A stretch of 64,000 bases of DNA from Rhizobium sp. BK196 (GTDB taxonomy: Bacteria > Pseudomonadota > Alphaproteobacteria > Rhizobiales > Rhizobiaceae), in contig NZ_JACHZB010000008.1 in the NCBI RefSeq assembly GCF_014193255.1, forward strand, positions 186,001 to 250,000. Reading direction: 5' to 3'. The position numbers and the translations under genes are program-made. The notes beneath the pieces are model-generated. The model did no database searches and was not told the origin of the DNA. It saw nothing but the letters and a program-made list of their open reading frames with translations. This document shows positions 55,962-64,000 of this stretch, one piece after another; positions within the stretch are counted from its first letter, which is position 1; the number at the start of each line of letters is the position of its first letter.

Positions 55962-56653
55962 CGATCACTATTGCGCTTCCCTCCAAGGGCCGCATGAAGG
56001 ACGATTGCTCAGCCATCTTCGAGCGCGCCGGTCTGAAGATTTACGCCGTCGGCAATGACCGCTCCTATCGCGGCCGCGTCGAGGGCTGGGACGATGTGGA
56101 GATCGCCTTCCTCTCGGCCTCGGAGATTTCCCGCGAGCTCGGCAACGGTTCTATCGATTTCGGCGTTACCGGCGAGGACCTCGTGCGCGAGGGACTGGCG
56201 GAAGCCGACAAGCGCGTCGAATTCTGCGCCCGGCTCGGTTTCGGACATGCGGACGTCGTCGTTGCGGTGCCGGAAATCTGGCTGGATGTCGATACGATGG
56301 CCGATCTGGTGGATGTCGCTGCCGATTTCCGCGCCCGTCACGGCCGTCGCCTGGCTATCGCCACGAAATACTGGCGCTTGACCCAGCAGTTCTTCTCCAG
56401 TCAGCACGGCATCCAGCTTTACCGCATCGTCGAGAGCCTCGGCGCTACCGAAGGCGCGCCGGCATCCGGCTCAGCCGACATCATCGTCGATATAACCTCG
56501 ACAGGATCGACGCTGCGGGCCAATCATCTCAAGGTGCTCTCGGATGGCGTCATCCTGCGCTCGGAAGCTTGCCTCGTGCGTGCCCGCAAGGATGCCCACG
56601 CCGATACGCCCACGGTGAGGGCGATCGTCGAGGCTGTCCGCTCGGTTCTCTGA
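55958..56653 (+). CDS. hisG: ATP phosphoribosyltransferase catalytic subunit, short form
   Basis: The enzyme condenses ATP and PRPP, the first committed step of histidine synthesis. The 231 residues correspond to the short form that lacks the C-terminal regulatory domain and needs His[14 protein letters not shown] opens the protein, [12 protein letters not shown] sits mid-protein, and [18 protein letters not shown] is the PRPP/phosphate loop. A perfect terminator hairpin follows within 15 bases. Confidence 0.94.
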   Translation: MTITIALPSKGRMKDDCSAIFERAGLKIYAVGNDRSYRGRVEGWDDVEIAFLSASEISRELGNGSIDFGVTGEDLVREGLAEADKRVEFCARLGFGHADVVVAVPEIWLDVDTMADLVDVAADFRARHGRRLAIATKYWRLTQQFFSSQHGIQLYRIVESLGATEGAPASGSADIIVDITSTGSTLRANHLKVLSDGVILRSEACLVRARKDAHADTPTVRAIVEAVRSVL

Positions 56654-56667
56654 ATCCTATTACTGAA

Positions 56668-56707
56668 CATGCAAAACCCGCCGTCGGAAGACGGCGGGTT
56701 TTGCATG
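56668..56707. terminator. Strong terminator hairpin after hisG
   Basis: An 18-bp perfect stem (56668-56685 with 56690-56707) carries a GGAA tetraloop. A-rich and T-rich arms make it usable from both sides. It closes the his operon and serves the convergent DoxX gene. Confidence 0.9.
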
Positions 56708-56724
56708 TTTGGGAGGAAATGGAA

Positions 56725-57153
56725 TTAACGGGCAGCGACGGCCTGCAGACCGCGGCGTGCGTCGATCGAATAGGCACCGGCACCGACGGTGGCGAGCAGG
56801 ATATAAGCGCCGGCCAGTGTGATGTTCTTCATGACCATGATCTGGTTGAGGATATTCACGAGTTCCGTGCCACTTGCGTAGGGCAGATGGAAGACAACGC
56901 CCGTGAAGACACAGAAGCCGGCGAGCAGCCAGCCGACAATGCGGACCTGGAAGCCCGTGAGAACAGCAAGGCCGGCCAGCAGTTCGAAGAGGCCTGCGAC
57001 ATAGGCCAGAAGGGTTGCTGCCGGCAGGCCGGCACCGGCGATCATGCCTGCAGTACCGGCAGCGTCGGTTATCTTGCCGAAGCCGGCAAGGATGAACATG
57101 AAGGACAGAAGAATGCGGGCGAGAAGGATGAGGGCGTTATTCGTATTCGACAT
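56725..57153 (-). CDS. DoxX-family membrane protein
   Basis: The 142-residue protein has four membrane helices. NALILLARILLSFMFILAGFGKI is the DoxX opening, with the conserved FxxxGxxK pattern. LLAYVAGLFELLAGLAVLTGF follows in the second half-repeat. Members are linked to redox stress and quinone-related functions in some bacteria, but the role here is unknown. The 3' end is 18 bases from the hisG terminator. Confidence 0.88.
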   Translation of the reverse strand: MSNTNNALILLARILLSFMFILAGFGKITDAAGTAGMIAGAGLPAATLLAYVAGLFELLAGLAVLTGFQVRIVGWLLAGFCVFTGVVFHLPYASGTELVNILNQIMVMKNITLAGAYILLATVGAGAYSIDARRGLQAVAAR

Positions 57154-57358
57154 GGACGTTGCTCCGTTGAATAGCTTTTGAGGTCTTGATGCCCCGGCAC
57201 CGTGTTGGACCTCGGATACCCTCTATTTCGCCTTTTTCTGACGTTGGGGAAAGATAAACGTCAGCGGACAGTTTGTTCACTAATATGAAACGATGGGGTG
57301 GGTTGCCTTGCAGGGCAGGCGTCTTCTATGGTCGCCGCCTCACCCAAGGAGAACTTTG

Positions 57359-58069
57359 ATGGCCGACCTTTCCGCATTTCCGATCACCAGCCGCTGGCCG
57401 GCGAAAAATCCTGATATAATCCAGCTTTATTCCCTGCAGACGCCGAATGGCGTGAAGATATCGGTGGCGCTGGAGGAGCTCGCTCTGCCGTATGAAGCCC
57501 ATTATGTCTCCTTCGCGAACACAGATCAGAAGACCGCTGAATTCGTCTCGCTGAACCCGAACGGGAGAATCCCGGCAATTATCGATCCCACCGGTCCTGA
57601 CGGAAAACCGATCGGCCTTTTTGAGTCAGGCGCCATTCTGCTCTATCTGGCGGAAAAGACCGGTAAGCTGATCCCGGCTGATGCCGCCGGCCGCTACGAA
57701 ACCATCCAGTGGGTCTTTTTCCAGATGGCCGGCATCGGCCCGATGTTCGGCCAGTTCGGCCACTTCCATAAATTTGCCGCCGACAAGGTCGCCAACAATT
57801 CCTATCCGGTGGAGCGCTACCGCGACGAGGCCAAGCGTCTATTGAGCGTGCTGGAAAGCCGGCTGCAGGGCCGCCAATGGATCATGGGCGACGAATACAC
57901 GATCGCCGACATCACCACCTTTCCGTGGATCCGCGGCGCCGATATCTTCTATGGTGGCCGCGAAGTGCTTGATTATGCGAAGTTCCCCGCCGTCATGGAC
58001 TGGCTGCAGCGCTGCATCGCCCGTCCGGCGAGCGAGAAGGGCCTTAACATCCCGGTCAAACCGGCCTGA
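57359..58069 (+). CDS. Glutathione S-transferase (YghU/nu-class-like)
   Basis: The ATG at 57359 follows CAAGGAGAAC and gives 236 residues. A thioredoxin-like N-terminal domain is present (IQLYSLQTPNGVKISVALEELALPYEAHYV), with the GSH-contacting SLNPNGRIPAIID and the Glu-Ser pair LFESGAILLYLAE. The helical C domain has the N-capping box MGDEYTIADITTFPW. The TPNG segment in place of a catalytic Ser/Tyr matches YghU-type proteins, which reduce disulfides. Confidence 0.9.
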   Translation: MADLSAFPITSRWPAKNPDIIQLYSLQTPNGVKISVALEELALPYEAHYVSFANTDQKTAEFVSLNPNGRIPAIIDPTGPDGKPIGLFESGAILLYLAEKTGKLIPADAAGRYETIQWVFFQMAGIGPMFGQFGHFHKFAADKVANNSYPVERYRDEAKRLLSVLESRLQGRQWIMGDEYTIADITTFPWIRGADIFYGGREVLDYAKFPAVMDWLQRCIARPASEKGLNIPVKPA

Positions 58070-58086
58070 GCTTTGGATTGAAATGG

Positions 58087-58112
58087 AAAGGCCGGTCGCG
58101 AGACCGGCCTTT
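58087..58112. terminator. Rho-independent terminator after GST gene
   Basis: AAAGGCCGGTC (58087-58097) pairs perfectly with GACCGGCCTTT (58102-58112) around a GCGA loop, followed by TTCTT. It lies 17 bases past the GST stop. Confidence 0.9.
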
Positions 58113-58132
58113 TTCTTATGCCCGCGCGCAAG

Positions 58133-58645
58133 TTACTGCCGGCTGGCGATCTGGCTGGCGCCTTCCAGCTTGAAGCGCGGGAAGACGAAAACGCCGACCA
58201 TGCTGCCGCTGTACTTTTCTTCGAGCCCGTTGGATTCGCCCATGCAGAAGAGCGGCTGGCGAAAGCCGTTCGGCATGATGATGGTCGTCGAGAAACAGAA
58301 AGATGAAGAAAGCGTCGCAGCCTGCTCGAAGAGCTGCAGAACGTGGTTGCGGTCCTTGGCGTCGTAACAGCGCACCAGGCTCAACAGGCCGCATTCCTGC
58401 GCCGCGAGACCGTGCAGCATTGCGCTCCACTCTCTGAGCTTTATCATGCCCGTGGAAAAGTCTCCGATCCAGCTTTCAGAGACCGAGAACTGCGCCAACA
58501 TGTCGTGATTGTGATTGTTGTAGTCCAGCGAACCGGGCAGCAAGGGTGCGGCAGCATTGGCTTTGGCGATCTTAAACAAGGCGTTCCCCAGTTCGGGTGC
58601 GGCTCCCCTGCCGCACACTCGGCAAACACAAAGAAACAGGATCAC
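58133..58645 (-). CDS. Putative PAS-like protein of unknown function
   Basis: The 170-residue frame has a GTG start at 58645 without a clear ribosome-binding site, so the true start may be downstream. The body (FSTGMIKLREWSAMLHGLAAQECG; VLQLFEQAATLSSSFCFSTTI; MVGVFVFPRFKL) looks like an alpha/beta sensor fold. It recalls small rhizobial PAS-type proteins with no output domain. The C terminus is immediately downstream of the GST terminator on the opposite strand. Identification is tentative. Confidence 0.55.
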   Translation of the reverse strand: MILFLCVCRVCGRGAAPELGNALFKIAKANAAAPLLPGSLDYNNHNHDMLAQFSVSESWIGDFSTGMIKLREWSAMLHGLAAQECGLLSLVRCYDAKDRNHVLQLFEQAATLSSSFCFSTTIIMPNGFRQPLFCMGESNGLEEKYSGSMVGVFVFPRFKLEGASQIASRQ

Positions 58646-59170
58646 GCAGCACCAGGCGTCATGCCCGTGCCTTCATCTTGCGGAAACAGTTGCTCGGCTG
58701 CGCCTTTGACGGCCGCCGCTCCAATATTTCCCCGCAAGATTTCATCTCGTATGTTCGCGGAGACCTTCGAAAGCCCGAATGGTCACGCGTGGCCTTTGGC
58801 GTATCCGGTCTCGTCTGAGGCGAAAATTCTTCCGGGGCGAACGTCAATTGCAGCGCGGATTTATAGGAGCTTTTGCGCAAACGGCAACGGCTTTTTCCGC
58901 GTCGTTAGGCTGACGTTATGATTGGATTTTGTACCGATTGCGCGTCATCCGCTAATTTGGTGGTCAAATGTCACATTTATGCATTGTGGAAACGGTTTCA
59001 CACATACCATAGCATGTGGTTTTCGTAGCTTAGGTAGATCTGAGACCGAATTTCCTTGGTGGGGAAAATGCGCGGCGCGCAAGCCTCGCGAAAGCTTCGG
59101 GCTAAGAACGACGACTTCCGTGGCCAGCTTAAGGGTTTAAGCCATAGGTATTTTCGAATCGACTGAATAA
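58646..59170. other. Long intergenic region with no supported gene
   Basis: About 525 bases lie between the PAS-like gene and the groEL terminator. I see only short, unconvincing frames. A GAAACGGTTTC palindrome at 58989-58999 inside TGTGG...CACAC looks like a LacI-type operator, but no LacI-family gene is in the window. The region is relatively AT-rich near 58860-59000. It could host a promoter for the PAS-like gene or a small RNA; nothing is proven. Confidence 0.4.
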
Positions 59171-59217
59171 AAAAGGGCGGCCCGAAGACCGCCCTTTTCA
59201 TTCCGGAGACCGGAATG
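59171..59217. terminator. groESL terminator and adjacent hairpin
   Basis: AAAAGGGCGG (59171-59180) pairs with CCGCCCTTTT (59189-59198) and gives a T-tract on the minus strand, ending the groESL transcript about 45 bases past the groEL stop. A second hairpin CATTCCGG-aga-CCGGAATG (59199-59217) lies between it and groEL. Confidence 0.88.
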
Positions 59218-59241
59218 GATATCAGTGATGGCTTACGCCTA

Positions 59242-60903
<1,662 letters not shown>

Positions 60904-60935
60904 TCAACGATATCAAATGAAAGACAACCGGCTGA

Positions 60936-61232
60936 TTAGCCGATGATGCCCATGATGTCGGCTTCCTTCATGATGAGAAGGTCTTCGCCGTTGATCTTGA
61001 CTTCGGTGCCAGACCACTTGCCGAACAGGACGCGGTCGCCAGCCTTGACGTCGAGTGCTACGACCTTGCCGGACTCGTCACGAGCGCCGGAGCCGACAGC
61101 GACGATTTCGCCTTCCTGCGGCTTTTCCTTAGCGGTATCCGGGATGATGATGCCGCCCTTGGTCTTCTCTTCGGATTCAACGCGGCGAACGACGACGCGA
61201 TCGTGAAGCGGGCGGAAATTGGTGCTTGCCAT
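60936..61232 (-). CDS. groS: Co-chaperonin GroES
   Basis: The 98-residue lid protein caps the GroEL ring. [27 protein letters not shown] includes the mobile loop that binds GroEL, and [16 protein letters not shown] closes the barrel. A GAGGGATTAGACA ribosome-binding site precedes the ATG. groEL is cotranscribed downstream. A CIRCE operator lies about 60-85 bases upstream of the start, with an RpoH-like promoter just beyond. Confidence 0.97.
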   Translation of the reverse strand: MASTNFRPLHDRVVVRRVESEEKTKGGIIIPDTAKEKPQEGEIVAVGSGARDESGKVVALDVKAGDRVLFGKWSGTEVKINGEDLLIMKEADIMGIIG

Positions 61233-61289
61233 TGTCTAATCCCTCGATCAAATGACATTCGCGAGCCGGGGTGGCCCACAAGGATGATG

Positions 61290-61316
61290 TTAGCACTCAA
61301 CTCCTGTGAGTGCTAG
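61290..61316. promoter_or_regulatory. CIRCE operator (HrcA-binding site) upstream of groESL
   Basis: TTAGCACTC (61290-61298) and GAGTGCTAG (61308-61316) are separated by exactly 9 bases. This is the conserved CIRCE element with one deviation at the last position (G for A). HrcA binding would repress groESL at normal temperature. hrcA itself is not in the window. Confidence 0.92.
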
Positions 61317-61324
61317 CGCCGTGC

Positions 61325-61353
61325 ATTTAGGGATGGCTCCGAAAGGAGTCAAG
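61325..61353 (-). promoter_or_regulatory. RpoH-like heat-shock promoter of groESL
   Basis: On the minus strand CTTGAC (61353-61348) is followed after 17 bases by CTAAAT (61330-61325), resembling alphaproteobacterial RpoH promoters. The CIRCE element sits at or just after the predicted transcription start, so groESL would combine sigma-32 activation with HrcA repression. Confidence 0.7.
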
Positions 61354-61586
61354 AAGAGCCTTCACGGATTTTTGCGCCGGAATTGTGGAAGCGGGCGGGA
61401 TTCCTCAATATGGTTACCGAGCCGGGGCCACGTCCGGCTTTTCCCACAAGCCTTGGCGGGACCGCGCAGGTTTAATCCCGCCATGTTTGCATCCTCCGTC
61501 ATCCTCTCCGGACTGAGAAAATGCCTTGCCATTGAAGTCCGCCTTTGCAATGTCACCGGTGACCGAAAGCGAAGCAGGAAAGCGGA

Positions 61587-62435
61587 ATGGCAAAGCGGAT
61601 TGCAAACTTCTCCGAGATCACCGATCGATATGATGTGCTGCTCTGCGATGTCTGGGGCGTCGTGCATAACGGCATTGATCCCTTTCCGAAAGCCGGCGAG
61701 GCGCTGCAGGCCGCCCGTGCCGCCGGCCTGACCGTCGTTCTCATCACCAATTCACCGCGCGTGTCCTGGCAGGTCGTTGAGCAGTTGCGCCAGATCGGCG
61801 TGCCCGACGGCGCCTATGACCGCATCGTCACCTCCGGCGATGTCACCCGGGCGCTGATTGCCCAAGGTCCGCGCGAGGTTTTCCTGCTCGGCCCGGAGCG
61901 CGACAATCCGATCCTTGAAGGCCTTGATATCGAGCGCGCCGCCGCCGGCGAGGCGACCTCCGTCGTCTGCACCGGCTTCTTCGACGACGAGACGCAGACG
62001 CCGGAGGATTACACCGACATGCTGCTGGACTTCAAAGCCCGCAACGTGCCGATGATCTGCGCCAATCCCGATCTCGTCGTCGAGCGCGGCCACCGCATCA
62101 TTCCGTGCGCCGGCGCCATGGCCGCCTATTATGAGCAGCTCGGCGGCTCCACCCGCATCGCCGGCAAGCCGCACCGGCCAATCTATGAGGCGACACTTGC
62201 GTCGGCCCGTGAGGTTCGCGGCGACTTCCCGATTGACCGTGTGCTGGCGATTGGGGACGGCATGCCGACGGATGTCCGCGGCGCCTTGAATTATGGCCTC
62301 GACCTTCTCTACATCAGCGGTGGTATCCACGCGAAGGAATATACGTTGAACGGCGAGACCGACGAGGCGATCCTCCACGCCTATCTCGAACGGGAAAGAG
62401 CCGCACCCAAGTGGTGGATGCCGCGCCTCGCATAA
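61587..62435 (+). CDS. HAD-superfamily class IIA hydrolase (TIGR01459-like)
   Basis: The 282-residue enzyme has motif I DVLLCDVWGVVHNGIDPF (Asp nucleophile), motif II LITNSPR, and the C-terminal motif AIGDGMPTDVRGALNYGLD with the metal-binding Asp. The cap is of the NagD/class IIA type. The DVWGVVHNG pattern is that of a subfamily common in alphaproteobacteria. Substrate unknown. ribF follows 10 bases after the stop and should be cotranscribed. Confidence 0.9.
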   Translation: MAKRIANFSEITDRYDVLLCDVWGVVHNGIDPFPKAGEALQAARAAGLTVVLITNSPRVSWQVVEQLRQIGVPDGAYDRIVTSGDVTRALIAQGPREVFLLGPERDNPILEGLDIERAAAGEATSVVCTGFFDDETQTPEDYTDMLLDFKARNVPMICANPDLVVERGHRIIPCAGAMAAYYEQLGGSTRIAGKPHRPIYEATLASAREVRGDFPIDRVLAIGDGMPTDVRGALNYGLDLLYISGGIHAKEYTLNGETDEAILHAYLERERAAPKWWMPRLA

Positions 62436-62445
62436 GAGAAAACCG

Positions 62446-63429
62446 ATGACCGTGTTCCACCGCAATGAAACCCGCGATCCGTTGCCCAAACATCTGAAGG
62501 GCGGCGTCGTCGCCATCGGCAATTTCGACGGCGTCCATCGCGGCCACCAGTCGGTGTTGAACCGGGCGCTCGATATTGCAAGAGAGCGCGGCATTCCCGC
62601 CCTTGTGCTGACTTTCGAGCCGCATCCGCGCACCGTCTTCAAGCCGGATACGCCGGTCTTCCGCCTGACGCCAGCGCCCTTCAAGGCGCAGATACTGGAA
62701 GCAATGGGCTTTAATGCGGTCATTGAATATCCCTTCGACTACGATTTTTCGCAGCGTTCAGCGGAGGATTTCATCCATTCCATCCTGAAGGACTGGCTCG
62801 CGGCATCAGAGGTTGTGACCGGCTTCGACTTTCATTTCGGCCGCGGCCGTGAGGGCGGACCTGCCTTTCTGATGGATGCTGGCAACAGATACGGCTTCGG
62901 CGTCACGCTGATCGATGCTTTCCGCGACGAAAACACGGACGTTGTTTCTTCAAGCCATATCCGGGCGCTTTTGAAGGAAGGCGATGTCTCCTTGGTCGCT
63001 GCCATGCTCGGCTATCATTATACGGTGCAGTCGAAGGTCATCGATGGCGAGAAGCTTGGCCGCCAGCTCGGCTTTCCGACCGCCAATATGCAGTTGCCGC
63101 CGGAGGCGGAACTTGCAGCCGGCATTTACGCCGTTCGTTTCCGCCTCGAAAACGGCAGGCTCTATGATGCGGTGGCAAGCTATGGCCGGCGCCCGACCGT
63201 GACTGAAAACGGCGTGCCCTTGCTCGAAACTTATCTTTTCGATTTCAGCGGCGATCTCTACGGCCAGACCTGCTCGGTCTCCTTCTTCGGTTATCTTCGC
63301 CCCGAACTGAAATTCGATGGGCTCGATCCGCTCGTCGCGCAGATCAAGCGCGACGAGGAGGAGGCGAGGGCGCTTCTGTCAGGTGTGAGACCGCTCGGCG
63401 AGCTCGACCGGAAGCTCTGTTTCGACTGA
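62446..63429 (+). CDS. ribF: Bifunctional riboflavin kinase / FMN adenylyltransferase
   Basis: The enzyme makes FMN and then FAD from riboflavin. The N-terminal nucleotidyltransferase domain has VAIGNFDGVHRGHQSVLNRA and FDFHFGRGREGGPAFL with SSSHIRALLKEGD. The C-terminal kinase domain has KLGRQLGFPTANMQLP and RRPTVTENGVPLLETYLFDF. It has 327 residues, normal for the family. A REP-like element lies directly after the stop. Confidence 0.95.
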   Translation: MTVFHRNETRDPLPKHLKGGVVAIGNFDGVHRGHQSVLNRALDIARERGIPALVLTFEPHPRTVFKPDTPVFRLTPAPFKAQILEAMGFNAVIEYPFDYDFSQRSAEDFIHSILKDWLAASEVVTGFDFHFGRGREGGPAFLMDAGNRYGFGVTLIDAFRDENTDVVSSSHIRALLKEGDVSLVAAMLGYHYTVQSKVIDGEKLGRQLGFPTANMQLPPEAELAAGIYAVRFRLENGRLYDAVASYGRRPTVTENGVPLLETYLFDFSGDLYGQTCSVSFFGYLRPELKFDGLDPLVAQIKRDEEEARALLSGVRPLGELDRKLCFD

Positions 63430-63473
63430 GCAATTCCAGCAAAAGCGCTTGAGCGTTTTGCGTCCGGAATGCG
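63430..63473. repeat. REP-like palindromic intergenic element (copy 5)
   Basis: The element begins GCAATTCCAGC and ends GCGTCCGGAATGCG. It belongs to the same family as the copies at 11620, 38000 and 49255 and sits between convergent genes. Confidence 0.78.
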
Positions 63474-63490
63474 TAAAAACGAAGACCCGC

Positions 63491-64000
63491 TCAGGCAGCG
63501 CCAAGTACGGGCTGTGCCTTCTGCCGCGGCAGCGGCGGGAAGGCGAGCGCGATCGCCGCCGCACCGAGCCCGACCAGAGCGGAGCCGATGAACAGCCACG
63601 AATAATTGGCATAGGTATCGTAGATCCAGCCGCCGATCAGCGGACCGAACGCCATGCCGATGCTCGACAGCATCGTTGCCGCCCCGAACACCGTGCCGAT
63701 GATGCGCGGGCCGAAATATTCACGTGCCAGCACGGCATAGAGTGGCATCACGCCGCCATAGGCGCTGCCGAAGATGACGGCGAGCGCATAGAACTCCCCG
63801 AGTTTGCTGACAGCAAGGTAGGTGGCAAGGGCCGCAGCCTGCACCAGCAGAGCTGCGATGATGACCGGTTTCACGCCGATCCGGTCCGCCAGCGTGCCAT
63901 AGAGCAGGCGCCCGCCGAGACCGGCGAGACCCTCGACACTGTAGATACTGACGGCAGCCATAGGTGCAACGCCGCAAAGTGTTGCGTAGCTCACCATATG
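63491..64000 (-). CDS. MFS transporter (5' end missing)
   Basis: The frame runs open off the right edge, so only the C-terminal 169 residues are visible. They contain about five membrane helices and the conserved MFS loop GRLLYGTLADRIGVKPVI (motif A-like). A GVMPLYAVLAREYFGPRIIGTVFG segment recalls the oxalate/formate-antiporter-like group. Substrate cannot be inferred. The gene converges with ribF. Confidence 0.88.
   Translation of the reverse strand, partial: HMVSYATLCGVAPMAAVSIYSVEGLAGLGGRLLYGTLADRIGVKPVIIAALLVQAAALATYLAVSKLGEFYALAVIFGSAYGGVMPLYAVLAREYFGPRIIGTVFGAATMLSSIGMAFGPLIGGWIYDTYANYSWLFIGSALVGLGAAAIALAFPPLPRQKAQPVLGAA

Overview
The window looks like about 64 kb of chromosome from a Rhizobium-group alphaproteobacterium. 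The coding is dense and GC-rich. Marker features are a split ATP phosphoribosyltransferase (short HisG with HisZ behind hisS), a plant-type glutamate-cysteine ligase, a DUF1127 gene divergent from a LysR gene, a type III polyketide synthase, a GAAC-N7-GAAC LexA site, and several copies of a palindromic intergenic repeat of the GCAATTCC...GGAATTGC kind that is typical of rhizobia. I see no transposase, integrase, rRNA operon or CRISPR array. The species assignment is inference.

Layout. 1-5.2 kb: a dipeptide-type ABC importer (dppABCDF, 5' end of dppA cut off), then gluconokinase. 5.8-8.7 kb (minus): a DadA-like amino-acid oxidase, then a type III polyketide synthase translationally coupled to an ICMT-like methyltransferase. 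8.8-10.8 kb: TPR protein, ECF sigma factor and anti-sigma factor. 10.8-12.2 kb: two exported proteins of unknown function. 12.2-17.5 kb: an accessory island of small, mostly unknown genes that stops at a tRNA-Gln(CTG) gene. It holds a cluster of CTTACGAA-type repeats, a LexA-controlled promoter, a ParB-domain gene and several small secreted or membrane proteins.

17.9-32.6 kb: Ppx/GppA phosphatase and RlmE, a VOC protein, a DHA2 drug exporter, guaB, a LysR/SDR divergent pair, a MAPEG protein, a Tat-type dienelactone hydrolase, TetR, a LysR/DUF1127 pair, and gshA. 32.8-45 kb: rsmE, a PiT phosphate transporter, a Nudix hydrolase, a LysR gene followed by a divergent adenosylhomocysteinase paralogue, a quinone-oxidoreductase/LysR pair, and glycolate oxidase glcDEF with a divergent LysR gene. 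45-52.9 kb: envelope genes (an LpxQ-like outer-membrane barrel, two L,D-transpeptidases), tag, HAD and AKR enzymes, and a small DUF305/Cys-rich pair. 53-64 kb: hisS-hisZ-hisG, DoxX, GST, groESL with an RpoH-like promoter and a CIRCE element, a class IIA HAD protein, ribF, and a partial MFS transporter.

Most of the window is ordinary core and catabolic gene content. The parts most worth follow-up are the 12.2-17.5 kb island with its regulatory DNA, the polyketide synthase/methyltransferase pair, the divergent adenosylhomocysteinase-like gene, and the long inverted-repeat element inside the his operon.
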